A stretch of DNA of 64,000 nt from Streptomyces sp. SKN60 (lineage in GTDB: Bacteria; Actinomycetota; Actinomycetes; Streptomycetales; Streptomycetaceae). A program made the position numbers and the translations under genes. Shown one piece after another: positions 8,265 to 16,784 of the stretch. Numbering within the stretch: position 1 is the stretch's first letter; the number at the start of each line of letters is the position of its first letter. The notes under the pieces are model-generated. The model was given only the letters and a program-made list of their open reading frames with translations. It made no database searches and had not been told where the DNA came from. The stretch covers positions 186,001-250,000 of the forward strand of contig NZ_JAHTMW010000003.1 in assembly GCF_026236535.1 (NCBI RefSeq). The letters are read 5' to 3'.

Positions 8265-9519
8265 CGGGGCGGTCCGCGCGCTGCGCGCGCTGTCCCATCG
8301 CGACTACCGCCTCTTCCTCACCGGCCACTCGGTGAGCGTGATCGGCACCTGGATGCAGCGGGTGGCCCAGGACTGGCTGGTGCTCGACCTCACCGACGAC
8401 GCGTTCACGGTCGGCCTCGCCGCGGCCCTGCAGTTCCTGCCGATGCTTCTCTTCGGACTGTGGGGCGGCGTGCTCGTCGACCGGTGGGACCGCCGCCGGG
8501 TGCTCCTGGCCACCCAGGCGGCGAGCGGGGTGCTCGCCGCGGCTCTGGCCGTCGTGGTGCTCGCCGGGGCCGCCGCGCTCTGGACGGTGTACGCGCTGGC
8601 GCTCGCGCTCGGTTTCGTCACCGTCCTCGACAACCCGGCCCGCCAGGCCTTCGTCGCCGAACTCACGGCACCGGCGGACTACGTCAACGCGCAGGCGCTC
8701 GCCTCCACCGTGCACAACCTCGGCCGCCTCGTCGGACCCGCGGTCGCCGGCGGCCTCATCGCCGCGGTCGGACCCGGCTACGCGTTCGCGCTCAACGCCG
8801 TCTCCTTCGTACCGGTGATCTGGGGGCTGCTCCTCATCGACCCGCGGACGACCCGCCGCCGGCTCGACGACGCACCGGCCGGCGGCGGCGGGGTCCGCGA
8901 GGGCCTGCGCTATGTGTTCGGTCACCCCGAACTGCGCGCCTGTCTGCTGCTCATCGGCGTGGTCGCCCTGCTCGGACAGAACTTCCGCGCCGTGCTCCCG
9001 GTCCTCGCCAGGGACACCTTCGACGGCGGCGCGGCGACCTACGGCTGGCTCACCTCGGCCCTCGGTGTCGGCGCCGTCGCGGGAGCCCTCGGCACGGCGG
9101 CGGCCCGCCGCGTCACCAGCCGGGCCCTGCTCCTCGCCGCGCTCGGCTTCGGCGCCGCGAACGCGCTGGTGGCCGCGTCCCCCTGGCTGTCGCTCGCCCT
9201 CGCCGGCATGGTCGCGGTCGGCATCGCGAACCTCGCCTTCAACACCCTGGGCAAGAGCCTGCTCCAGCTCGGCACGGACCCGGGCATGCACGGCAGGGTG
9301 ATGTCCCTGCACGGCCTGGTCGTGCTCGGCAGCACCCCGCTCGGCATGCCGCTCCTCGGCCTCGTCTGCGACCTCTGGGGCGCCCGCGCCGGAATGGCCG
9401 TGGCCTCGTCGAGCGCCCTGGCCGCCGCGGCGCTCGTCCTCCCCCGGCTGCGGCACCCGGCCGGGCCGCCCACGGCCCTGCGGCCTCCGACCGCCGCACC
9501 TCGGGACGACAGGGTGTGA
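8257..9519 (+). CDS. MFS transporter, EntS-like
   Basis: A 420-residue MFS protein with about 12 membrane segments. It shows YRLFLTGHSVSVIGTWMQRV in segment 1, GGVLVDRWDRRRVL in loop 2-3 and LDNPARQAFVAEL, all typical of the EntS/antibiotic-export branch. GTG at 8257 overlaps the end of the upstream MFS gene by 8 bases. It is the last gene of the operon; a convergent acyltransferase gene ends 22 bases downstream. Probably an exporter. Two tandem MFS genes behind one aldolase is unusual. Confidence 0.88.
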   Translation: MRDGAVRALRALSHRDYRLFLTGHSVSVIGTWMQRVAQDWLVLDLTDDAFTVGLAAALQFLPMLLFGLWGGVLVDRWDRRRVLLATQAASGVLAAALAVVVLAGAAALWTVYALALALGFVTVLDNPARQAFVAELTAPADYVNAQALASTVHNLGRLVGPAVAGGLIAAVGPGYAFALNAVSFVPVIWGLLLIDPRTTRRRLDDAPAGGGGVREGLRYVFGHPELRACLLLIGVVALLGQNFRAVLPVLARDTFDGGAATYGWLTSALGVGAVAGALGTAAARRVTSRALLLAALGFGAANALVAASPWLSLALAGMVAVGIANLAFNTLGKSLLQLGTDPGMHGRVMSLHGLVVLGSTPLGMPLLGLVCDLWGARAGMAVASSSALAAAALVLPRLRHPAGPPTALRPPTAAPRDDRV

Positions 9520-9541
9520 ACCGGCCCCCGTCAGGCCCCCG

Positions 9542-10807
9542 TCAGGCGCCCGCCCGGCGCCTGCCCCGCACGCGGCGCGGGTACGGGAAGAGCCGCGGGG
9601 GGCGCTTCGCGGCCACGTCCTCGACCCAGCCGAAGGTCAGCACAAGGAGGCCGGTCAGGGGGATCGCCACAAGCAGCGGGAACCACTGGCTGGTCAGCAG
9701 CCACTGGCCGTGCTCGTAGAAGAAGCCGACGGACCAGAGGGGGTCGATCAGCGGGATGGCGGCCACCAGCGCGGTCTCGTGCCAGAGGTAGACGCTGACG
9801 GCGCGTGAGTTGAGCAGGCTGATCAGGCCGTTCCAGCGTTCCAGCGGGCGGGGCCACTGGTCCCAGGAGGGACTGACGTGGAGCAGGATGGCGACGAAGC
9901 CGAAGGACCACAGGGCCTGGGCTATCGGCCAGCTCTCGATGTCGGTGGGCACGGTCGGATCGACCGGCCGGGTCTGCAGGTACCACCAGCCGGCCACCAT
10001 GATCAGCGGCGCGACGGACGGCACGACGTACTGCGGGATCTTCTTGAGCAGGCCCTCCTGGTGAGCCATGCCGAGGATCCAGCAGGAGCCGAACATGGCG
10101 AAGTCGCTGGCGGTCTCCCAGACCCGGGCGTAGATGAACTCCTGGTCGGCGAAGAACGTGTGCATGACGATCGTCAGCGCGATCGGCGCGGACAGCGTGA
10201 CCACCGGCGCCCGGCGCAGCGCCCACAGCAGCAGCGGTGACATTAGGACGTACCAGAGGTAGGCGCGGAGGTACCAGAGCGGGACGATGACCTGCACCGC
10301 CCAGCTGTGCCCCACGAGATGGTCGAAGCCGTCGAGCGACTCGGCGTACGGCGGAGTGCTCAGCGGCACGAGCCAGAACAGCAGCTTGCCCCACCACCAG
10401 TCGGGGTGCCCCTCGGCGTCGGGCCCCCAGCCGTCGGCGAGCTCGAGGGTGAGCATGACCGCGCCGAACAGCCACATCGGCGGCAGCAGTCGGCGCAGCC
10501 GGCCCCGGATGACGCCGAGGGCGGGCCGACTGAGCGAGCGCGCCATCAGCGACCCGGCCAGCGCGAACATCACACCCATCGACGGGAAGACGATGGGCAG
10601 CCAGAACCAGCCGAAGTTGTGGTAGAACACCACGCGCACCAGCGCCAGCGCGCGCAGCAGGTCGAGATAGCGGTCCCGGCCGCCCTTGCGCGCGGACGGT
10701 GCCGTGGGATCCGACTTCGGCTCCGGCTCGGGCTCGGGTCGCAGAACGGCGGGGATGCGCAGCTGCACGGTGTCCTGGGTGCCCCGGTACCCGAAGGATG
10801 TGGTCAT
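9542..10807 (-). CDS. Acyltransferase 3 family membrane protein
   Basis: A 421-residue polytopic protein of the acyltransferase 3 family, which O-acetylates or otherwise acylates extracellular glycans and lipids. The family landmark DLLRALALVRVVFYH appears near residue 50, and about ten hydrophobic segments follow. ATG at 10807 lies 2 bases after the stop of the deacetylase-glycosyltransferase gene, so they are one operon. The basic tail RRVRGRRRAGA ends the protein. It probably modifies the polysaccharide made by the upstream enzyme. A role in the MatAB/PNAG-type adhesive glycan of Streptomyces is an inference from gene content. Confidence 0.82.
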   Translation of the reverse strand: MTTSFGYRGTQDTVQLRIPAVLRPEPEPEPKSDPTAPSARKGGRDRYLDLLRALALVRVVFYHNFGWFWLPIVFPSMGVMFALAGSLMARSLSRPALGVIRGRLRRLLPPMWLFGAVMLTLELADGWGPDAEGHPDWWWGKLLFWLVPLSTPPYAESLDGFDHLVGHSWAVQVIVPLWYLRAYLWYVLMSPLLLWALRRAPVVTLSAPIALTIVMHTFFADQEFIYARVWETASDFAMFGSCWILGMAHQEGLLKKIPQYVVPSVAPLIMVAGWWYLQTRPVDPTVPTDIESWPIAQALWSFGFVAILLHVSPSWDQWPRPLERWNGLISLLNSRAVSVYLWHETALVAAIPLIDPLWSVGFFYEHGQWLLTSQWFPLLVAIPLTGLLVLTFGWVEDVAAKRPPRLFPYPRRVRGRRRAGA

Positions 10808-10809
10808 GG

Positions 10810-12960
10810 TCAGGCCTCCACGGGTGCGGCGACCTCGCCGGTGCGCCGGAGCTTCTGCCAGCGCAGTCGGCCACCGGTCAGCGCCGTGATCGCGGACTGC
10901 AACAGGACGATGTACATCAGCTGCCGGTAGACCAGCTGCTGGATCGGCAGGCTGATCAGGTGCAGGGGCTTCTCGCCGTCGAGCCGGAAGGCGTACCAGG
11001 ACAGCACGCCCTGGAGCAGGATGAAGCCGCCCCAGCTGGCGAGGGTGATCGGGGCGTCCGCGAAGAGGATGCCGTACAGCAGGAACATGTCGACCAGCGG
11101 CGCGAGCAGCGGGGCGACCACGCCGAACATCACGACGAGCGGCAGCCCGATCCGGCCGAAGCGCCCGGCCGGGCCGCGGGAGGTCACGGCGCGGCGGTGC
11201 TTCCACATCGCCTGCATGGAGCCGTAGCTCCAGCGGTACCGCTGGGACCAGAGCTGCTGGAGGCTGGCGGGGGCCTCGGTCCAGGCGCGGGCGCGCTCGG
11301 CGTAGACGATCCGCCAGCCGTCGCAGAGCACCGCCATGGTGATGTCGGTGTCCTCGGCGAGGGTGTCGTCGCTCATCCCGCCGGCCTGCCGCAGGGCCTC
11401 CTTGCGGAAGGCGCCGACCGCGCCGGGGATGGTCGGGATGACGTTGAGCATGTCGTACATCCGGCGGTCCAGGTTGTGGCCGAGGACGTATTCGATGTGC
11501 TGCCAGGCACCGATCAGGCTCTCGCGGTTGCCGACCTTGGCGTTGCCCGCGACCGCGCCGATCCGCGGGTCGCCGAAGGGCTGGACCAGTTCGCGCACGG
11601 TGGACGGCTCGAAGACGGTGTCGCCGTCCATCATCACGACGATGTCGTGCGACGCGGCCGCGATGCCGGCGTTGAGCGCGCTGGACTTTCCGCCGTTGAC
11701 CTTGCGGATCAGCCGGACGAACGGCAGGTTCAGCTCCTCGACGATGTCCGCGGTGCCGTCCGTGGAGCCGTCGTCGATGACGATCACCTCGATCGGATGG
11801 TCACTGACGATCAGGGAGTTGAGGGTGTTCGCGATGCACTCGCGCTCGTTGTAGGCCGGGACGAGCACGGTGACCGGCTCGTAGACGGGTGGTCCCCACG
11901 CGTCCCGCCGCCGGGAGCGCCGGGCGTGCAGCGGTGCGAGGACCAGCATCAGCGCGAACCGGCCGAAGTTGAGGAAGCCGACGACGGCGAGGAGCGCGAC
12001 AAGGACCGGCAGGGTGAGCACGGCGGCCTTGCTGGCCCAGATGAAGCACTTGCCCGCCCACAGCTGGTAGCCGTGCACCGGCACAGTGGCGTTGGTGGCG
12101 CCGAGCGCCTCGGAGACGGTGGCGAAGCGGTACCCCTCGCCCTGCAGCTTCACGATGATCCGCTCGAGCGCGGCGAGGGTCTCGGCACGGTCGCCACCCG
12201 CGTCGTGCAGCAGGATCAGCTCGCCCGCGCCGGGCTTGCGCGGCATCGCCGCCCTGACGATCTCGTCGACCCCGGGACGCTTCCAGTCGTCGGTGTCGCG
12301 GTCGATGAACGCGGTGAGGTAGCCGTGGGAGCCCACGTACTTGATCACCGGGTAGTTCCAGTCGTCGAGCGCCGAGGCGTCGGAGGAGTACGGCGGGCGG
12401 AACAGCGCGCTGTGGACGCCCGCGACGCCGGCCAGCGCCAGCTGCGTCTGCGCCAGCTCCCAGCTGATCCGGGCGTGGGACTGGTACGCGAGATCGGGGT
12501 GGGTGAAGGTGTGCACGCCGATCTCGTGGCCGCCCGCGACGATCTGCCGGATCAGCTCCGGGTGGCGCGTGGTCATCGCGCCGGTCACGAAGAAGTCCGC
12601 GCGGACATCGTGGGCCGCGAGCACGTCCAGGATCTTCGGGGTCCACTCGGGCGAGGGGCCGTCGTCGAAGCTCAGGACCACGGTGTGGTCGGGGATCCGA
12701 TAGCTCACCGGGCGCTCGTTCTTGGCGCCGCGCGCGTCGATGACCGGGCCGCCCTTGAGCAGGTTCTGCGGCACGGTCGTCTTGTCGACCGAGGTCGCGA
12801 TCCGGGTGTCGTGGAAGGCCTCGTTGGTGGCGAGGCCGCGCAGGACGAGGAGCGCGAGCAGGCAGGCCAGCAGGGACAGCGGCATGAAGAAGCGCAGCGG
12901 CGGGGCAGCCAGTCGGCGCGGCCTCAGCAGGGACTGCCGACGACGCTGGTGGCGGGACAA
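10810..12960 (-). CDS. Bifunctional polysaccharide deacetylase / family 2 glycosyltransferase
   Basis: A 716-residue membrane fusion. After a basic N-tail and one membrane segment comes an extracellular NodB-type deacetylase: SFDDGPSPEWTP supplies the catalytic Asp and metal Asp, HTFTHPD the metal histidines, and FRPPYSS motif 3. A further membrane segment leads to a processive GT2 domain with VPAYNE, VIDDGSTDG, MMDGDT, EDTD and the QRYRW motif, then more membrane segments. This resembles PgaB and PgaC joined, and the Streptomyces MatB type that makes poly-N-acetylglucosamine. TTG at 12960 is chosen because AGGAG lies 6 bases before it; a GTG at 13044 lacks a ribosome site. Confidence 0.87.
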   Translation of the reverse strand: MSRHQRRRQSLLRPRRLAAPPLRFFMPLSLLACLLALLVLRGLATNEAFHDTRIATSVDKTTVPQNLLKGGPVIDARGAKNERPVSYRIPDHTVVLSFDDGPSPEWTPKILDVLAAHDVRADFFVTGAMTTRHPELIRQIVAGGHEIGVHTFTHPDLAYQSHARISWELAQTQLALAGVAGVHSALFRPPYSSDASALDDWNYPVIKYVGSHGYLTAFIDRDTDDWKRPGVDEIVRAAMPRKPGAGELILLHDAGGDRAETLAALERIIVKLQGEGYRFATVSEALGATNATVPVHGYQLWAGKCFIWASKAAVLTLPVLVALLAVVGFLNFGRFALMLVLAPLHARRSRRRDAWGPPVYEPVTVLVPAYNERECIANTLNSLIVSDHPIEVIVIDDGSTDGTADIVEELNLPFVRLIRKVNGGKSSALNAGIAAASHDIVVMMDGDTVFEPSTVRELVQPFGDPRIGAVAGNAKVGNRESLIGAWQHIEYVLGHNLDRRMYDMLNVIPTIPGAVGAFRKEALRQAGGMSDDTLAEDTDITMAVLCDGWRIVYAERARAWTEAPASLQQLWSQRYRWSYGSMQAMWKHRRAVTSRGPAGRFGRIGLPLVVMFGVVAPLLAPLVDMFLLYGILFADAPITLASWGGFILLQGVLSWYAFRLDGEKPLHLISLPIQQLVYRQLMYIVLLQSAITALTGGRLRWQKLRRTGEVAAPVEA

Positions 12961-13073
12961 GGGCGCTCCTGGAGAGGGGTGGTGCGGACGATCAGGCACG
13001 CCCGGGCGGCCCACAGGCGTTGCTTCGCGCGACACGAGGGTCACGGCATGTCAGGGTCAGAGAATGTCTCGGT

Positions 13074-13093
13074 GTCCGGCGGAACGGCCGGAC
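13074..13093. terminator. Short hairpin between small membrane gene and polysaccharide operon
   Basis: GTCCGGC at 13074-13080 pairs with GCCGGAC at 13087-13093 around a 6-base loop. It may terminate or attenuate minus-strand transcription coming from the small membrane protein gene into the glycan operon. Confidence 0.4.
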
Positions 13094-13124
13094 TTGTCGG
13101 GTGGGGTGCCACGGACCGCGCCCG

Positions 13125-13421
13125 CTAGGGCAGGGCGGGCGACAGGGGCCCCCTGGGGGGCAGGTACGAGGGCTTCGGCGGTATCCCCATCGCCGGGGCG
13201 TCCGACTGCATGCCGATCAGGCTGCTGCCCATGGCGGCCGCCAGGATCGCGCCGACCACGGAGACCGGCCAGCCGAAGCGCCGGAAGCGACGGCTGCGCA
13301 GACCCGACTGGTCGACGAACACCGGTGCCGGAGCTGGCTCCTCCTGATGCGATTCAGCCACTCCGGGCTGTGCCGGGTGGATCGATCCGCGCCCGGAGTA
13401 TGTGGTGGCTTGGCGCATCAT
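13125..13421 (-). CDS. Small single-pass membrane protein, unknown
   Basis: A 98-residue protein starting MMRQATTYSGRG, with an acidic/proline stretch (EEPAPAPVFVD), a basic patch (RSRRFRRFG) and one hydrophobic segment (WPVSVVGAILAAAMGSSLIG), then a Pro-rich tail. The likely topology is cytoplasmic N-terminus and outside C-terminus. I do not recognise a family. It lies upstream of the deacetylase-glycosyltransferase gene on the same strand, so an accessory role in the glycan synthase (as small membrane partners such as PgaD have) is possible but unproven. Start choice between adjacent ATGs at 13421 and 13418 is arbitrary. Confidence 0.6.
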   Translation of the reverse strand: MMRQATTYSGRGSIHPAQPGVAESHQEEPAPAPVFVDQSGLRSRRFRRFGWPVSVVGAILAAAMGSSLIGMQSDAPAMGIPPKPSYLPPRGPLSPALP

Positions 13422-13722
13422 TTGTGGCCTTTTTGTGCAGGGTGTGGAGACCGGTGAAGCGTAGAGCGGACCGTAGCGCACGACCCGCATCGATTAGTGC
13501 GTGATGTACCTATTTGACATGTTCCAATCGAGCGTCGTAACCGGATCGGTATGTCGACGGGCGTGCCCGGACACCCGGTTGGCGGGGCCACGAGCGCCAA
13601 GCGGGTTGGCTTGAAACCTTCGCTAGGATGACCGCTCGATTCACGCGATCAGCGATCGATCCCCATGTAACAGGCGTGTCCAGACACCGCCGCTACGCCC
13701 CGAAACGCCCCAAGGAGCCCGT
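13422..13722. other. Divergent promoter region, glycan operon / GH16 lipoprotein
   Basis: This 301-base gene-free stretch separates the minus-strand small membrane gene from the plus-strand GH16 gene. It is less GC-rich than its surroundings. TTGACA at 13513-13518 is a good -35 candidate reading rightwards, and TAGGAT at 13624-13629 is a possible -10, but their spacing does not match each other. Two copies of GGTTGGC-like sequence lie near 13577-13610. No RNA gene seen. A 60-codon open frame on the minus strand here has no ribosome site and was not accepted. Confidence 0.45.
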
Positions 13723-14679
13723 GTGAGCCAGCCCCGCCGCCGCACCTCTCGCCGCCGCGCGAGGACCGCGCTCACGCTGCCCGCCCTCCTGTGCGCACTC
13801 GCCGCGTGTTCCGCCGACCCCGCGGCCGGTGGGGGCGCCGCCGACGCCGCCGCGCCCGCGCGGGACGCCTCGCCGACGCCCACCGGACCGCCGGGAACCC
13901 TGTTCGACGACTTCGACTACACCGGCGCCGACGACCCTTCCCTCGCCGAGCACGGCTGGGAGATCCGTACCGGCGGGGGCGGCCCGGGGATCAAGGACAC
14001 CTGGAGCGCCGACGGCGCCGCCTTCCCCACCGACCCGACGGCCGAGGGGGGCAAGGTCCTACGGCTGCGCTCCGCCACCGACGGCACCGCGCAGGGCACC
14101 ACGCAGGTCGAGGTGCAGACCACGAGCCGGAACTTCTTCGAGGGAACCTTCGCCGCCCGGGTCCACCTCAGCGACAAGCCCGTGAACGGACGCGACGGCG
14201 ACCACGTCGTCCAGACCTTCTTCCCGATCTCCCCCGCGGACTCCTCGGAGAACTACAGCGAACTCGACTTCGAGTACCTGCCGAACGGCGGCTGGGGTTC
14301 GGTGGGTCCGCAGCTCGACAACGTCAGCTGGTACAAGGCCGACCCGCCGGACCGGGTCCACCACACCCTCAAGCGGAGCCTCAAGGGCTGGCACACCATG
14401 ATGATCACCGCCATGGACGGCAAGGTCGTCTACTCCCTGGACGGCGAGAAGCTCTTCACCAGCTCCGGCAAGTACGTCCCGCGCGAGCAGATGGACATCC
14501 ACTTCAGCAACTGGCTCATCGACCTCCCCTTCACCGGCGGCCCGCGCACCTGGGACATGAAGGTCGACTGGGTCTACTACAAGGCCGACGAGGCCGTCTC
14601 CCCGGCGGACCTCCAGAAGACGGTGGACGGCTTCCACGGCGCCGGCACCGACTACATCAACACCGTCCCGAAGTCCTGA
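13723..14679 (+). CDS. GH16-family glycoside hydrolase lipoprotein
   Basis: A 318-residue exported lipoprotein. The N-terminus is basic (RRRTSRRRAR), then hydrophobic, ending in a lipobox LCALAAC, so the mature protein would be lipid-anchored at the Cys. An Ala/Pro-rich linker precedes a beta-sandwich domain with the GH16 catalytic signature ELDFE: Glu180, Asp182 and Glu184. GTG start has AGGAGC before it. It is divergent from the glycan operon, and a hydrolase or transglycosylase acting on that extracellular polymer is a natural reading. Substrate class (glucan, galactan, hyaluronan-like) cannot be told. Confidence 0.84.
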   Translation: MSQPRRRTSRRRARTALTLPALLCALAACSADPAAGGGAADAAAPARDASPTPTGPPGTLFDDFDYTGADDPSLAEHGWEIRTGGGGPGIKDTWSADGAAFPTDPTAEGGKVLRLRSATDGTAQGTTQVEVQTTSRNFFEGTFAARVHLSDKPVNGRDGDHVVQTFFPISPADSSENYSELDFEYLPNGGWGSVGPQLDNVSWYKADPPDRVHHTLKRSLKGWHTMMITAMDGKVVYSLDGEKLFTSSGKYVPREQMDIHFSNWLIDLPFTGGPRTWDMKVDWVYYKADEAVSPADLQKTVDGFHGAGTDYINTVPKS

Positions 14680-14708
14680 CCCGCCTGCGACCGGCCCCCG
14701 AATACCAG

Positions 14709-14746
14709 TCAGGGGCCGTTTCAGATCTCTCTGAAACGGCCCCTGA
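14709..14746. terminator. Strong hairpin terminator
   Basis: A perfect 16-bp stem (14709-14724 with 14731-14746; arm TCAGGGGCCGTTTCAG) with a 6-base loop lies between the GH16 gene and the tRNA gene, which converge on it. It probably ends both transcripts. Confidence 0.9.
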
Positions 14747-14763
14747 ACTGCGACTCCTTCGAG

Positions 14764-14837
<74 letters not shown>

Positions 14838-14954
14838 GTGCTCGTCCGTCCCGGGTTCGGACCCGGTGTCGGCGTGCAAGAGAACATTACCTCACTTCAC
14901 GGGGTGGATCAGCACACGGGGGGTCACCGCCGCGCGGCGGCGGAGAATGGGGGG

Positions 14955-15482
14955 ATGGACACGGATCGGGGCAGCGATCGGGGCAGGGACCGGGACGCGG
15001 CGGGGCGGGCGCGGAGCGGTCGGCCGCGGGACGGGCTCGGGCGGCCGTTGGCGTACGGGGCGGAGGGGGTCGCGCGGCAGCCGGAGGGGGTGGTGCGGAC
15101 GCCCGGGGAGGCGGTGCGGGAGGCGCAGCGCTTGCTGGACGCCGGGATGCCGTTCCATGCCCACGAGGTGTTCGAGGACGCCTGGAAGGCGCGGCCGGAG
15201 GACGAGCGGGAGCTGTGGCAGGGGCTCGCCCAGCTGGCCGTGGGGCTGACGCACGCGGCGCGGGGGAACGCGACGGGCGGGGCGCGGTTGTTGCTGCGCG
15301 GGGCCGGCCGGATCGAGGGGTACGTACGGGACGGGTACGGGGGCGGGGAGACGTACGGGGTGGATGTCGCCGGACTCGTCGCGTGGGCGCGGGAGCTGGC
15401 CGCCCGGGTCGGGGCGGCGGGCGGCGCCGGGGCGGTGGATCCGGTGGCGGAGGCGCCCCGGCTGCGCGGGCTCAGCGGCTGA
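14955..15482 (+). CDS. DUF309 family protein
   Basis: A 175-residue protein. The C-terminal two-thirds carry the DUF309 signature PFHAHEVFEDAWKARP followed by LWQGLAQLAVGLTHAARGN, a small all-helical fold of unknown activity with conserved His/Glu residues. The N-terminal 45 residues are Arg/Gly/Asp-rich and disordered. ATG at 14955 follows a run of G. The frame opens further upstream, but that part overlaps the divergent tRNA. The following gene is convergent. No function can be assigned. Confidence 0.78.
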   Translation: MDTDRGSDRGRDRDAAGRARSGRPRDGLGRPLAYGAEGVARQPEGVVRTPGEAVREAQRLLDAGMPFHAHEVFEDAWKARPEDERELWQGLAQLAVGLTHAARGNATGGARLLLRGAGRIEGYVRDGYGGGETYGVDVAGLVAWARELAARVGAAGGAGAVDPVAEAPRLRGLSG

Positions 15483-15565
15483 ACGCGGCGGGCGTGGCGC
15501 GGAGTTGGACCGGGCCGGCCGGGAGTCGGGTCAGCTGCGCGGACGTCGCCCCGCCCGTGCGCCGC

Positions 15566-15955
15566 TCACTGGGCGCCCAGGGCCTCCATGAGGACGGCGG
15601 TGTGGCTGACCGAGGGGTCCTTGGCGGCGGTGAGCAGGGTGACCGGCCCCTCGGCGGCGCGGGCGCGCAGCCGCGCGAGGGCCTCGGCGGCGTCCGGGGC
15701 GGCGAGCTCCTGCTCGTAACGGTGCCGGAACTCCGCGAACTCGCCGTCGGGGCCGTGGTACCAGCGCCGGAGTTCGTTCGAGGGGGTCAGGGACTTGGGC
15801 CACTCGTCGAGGTGCGCGTCGGCCTTCGCCAGGCCGCGCGGCCAGAGGCGGTCGACGAGCACCCGCAGTCCGTCGTCGGGTTCGGGCGGCTCGTAGACCC
15901 GGCGGACGCGGACCCGGACCGGCGGCCGGGAGGAGTCTGGTGTGGCGTGGGGCAT
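15566..15955 (-). CDS. DUF488 family protein
   Basis: A 129-residue protein with the DUF488 hallmark VDRLWPRGLAK, followed by DEWPKSLTPSNELRRWY and a C-terminal TLLTAAKDPSVSH. The family is widespread, often near stress or metabolic genes, and its biochemical role is uncertain. ATG at 15955 has GAGG upstream; the frame extends 11 codons further without a ribosome site. It lies 29 bases downstream of the TetR gene on the same strand and may be co-transcribed with it. Confidence 0.82.
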   Translation of the reverse strand: MPHATPDSSRPPVRVRVRRVYEPPEPDDGLRVLVDRLWPRGLAKADAHLDEWPKSLTPSNELRRWYHGPDGEFAEFRHRYEQELAAPDAAEALARLRARAAEGPVTLLTAAKDPSVSHTAVLMEALGAQ

Positions 15956-15984
15956 GACCTCAGGGTGCCGGACGGCGGGAGGGA

Positions 15985-16617
15985 TCACACCTCGGCGGGC
16001 TCGTCCGGCTCAGGGCCCTGCGTCACGCCGAGCGCCGGCAGCAGCACCGCGTCCACGAAGACGCGCATGGTCGCGGCGTCGGCGAAGCGGTCCTCGAAGA
16101 TGCGCTCGATGCGGAGCATGCCCAGGAAGCAGGGGGCGACGAAGCCGATGGCGGGGTTGTCGGCGGCGAGCTCGCCGCGCTCGACGCCCCGGCCGAGCAT
16201 CGCGTCGAGGGCGGCGACCTCGGGGGCGATCACGGTCTCGCGGAGCGCGGCCCGCAGGTCGGGGTGCTGGATGTACGCCTGGCTGACGGCCTCCATCAGC
16301 TCGGCGTCGCGCTCGCGGCGGGAGGCGGCGACCCGGGCCGCCTCGCGCAGGTCGCCGACGAGGGAGCCGGTGTCGATGTCGGTGAAGACGGCGCAGCGGG
16401 CCTTGTCCAGGGCGGCGGTGACGAGCCGGGGCTTGGTGCCCCACTGGCGGTAGAGCGTGGCCTTGCCGCATTTGGTGCGGGCGGCGACGCCCTCCATGGT
16501 CACGGAGTCGTAGCCGCCCTCGCGCAGCAGACAGATGACCGCCTCGTACAGCTCGGCCTCCCGCTCGGCGGTGAGCTTGCCCCGGCGGGCGGCGGCGGTC
16601 GCGGCGTGCGTGGACAT
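15985..16617 (-). CDS. TetR family transcriptional regulator
   Basis: A 210-residue repressor-type protein. The N-terminal helix-turn-helix spans about residues 15-65 (YDSVTMEGVAARTKCGKATLYRQW). The C-terminal half is helical, with a TetR_C-type ligand/dimer domain (ALRETVIAPEVAALD, GFVAPCFLGMLR). ATG at 16617 is preceded by GAGGAAACCG. It is transcribed away from a PAP2-family gene, and a 34-bp palindrome sits between them, so it very probably represses itself and that neighbour. The inducer is unknown. Confidence 0.92.
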   Translation of the reverse strand: MSTHAATAAARRGKLTAEREAELYEAVICLLREGGYDSVTMEGVAARTKCGKATLYRQWGTKPRLVTAALDKARCAVFTDIDTGSLVGDLREAARVAASRRERDAELMEAVSQAYIQHPDLRAALRETVIAPEVAALDAMLGRGVERGELAADNPAIGFVAPCFLGMLRIERIFEDRFADAATMRVFVDAVLLPALGVTQGPEPDEPAEV

Positions 16618-16688
16618 CGGTTTCCTCCCGGAGACCCCGTACCCCAGCGGATGGGTTTCCGCACATCCGAGAGTAGGGGGTGCACAAT

Positions 16689-16722
16689 CGAGACGCAAAC
16701 GTATCGATACGCTTGCGTCTCG
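16689..16722. promoter_or_regulatory. TetR-type operator palindrome
   Basis: A 34-bp near-perfect palindrome with 17-bp arms that differ at a single position. The centre is CGTATCGATACG and the outer ends are CGAGACGCAA and TTGCGTCTCG. It lies 71 bases upstream of the TetR start and 62 upstream of the PAP2-family start. Its length and the GTATCGATAC core fit a TetR dimer-of-dimers site. Confidence 0.88.
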
Positions 16723-16784
16723 ATGAAATCGGATCTACAGTCACTCCGTTTGCTGTCCGAATTGACGGAAAAAGGGGCCGCGCC

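Noticed and set aside
1539..9519. Idea that the first 9.5 kb is a biosynthetic gene cluster for an antibiotic
   Set aside because: No core synthase (PKS, NRPS, terpene, RiPP) is present; only transport, cupin and aldolase genes were found.
13418..13600. 60-codon minus-strand frame upstream of the small membrane gene
   Set aside because: No ribosome site, no conserved pattern, and it lies in the promoter region.
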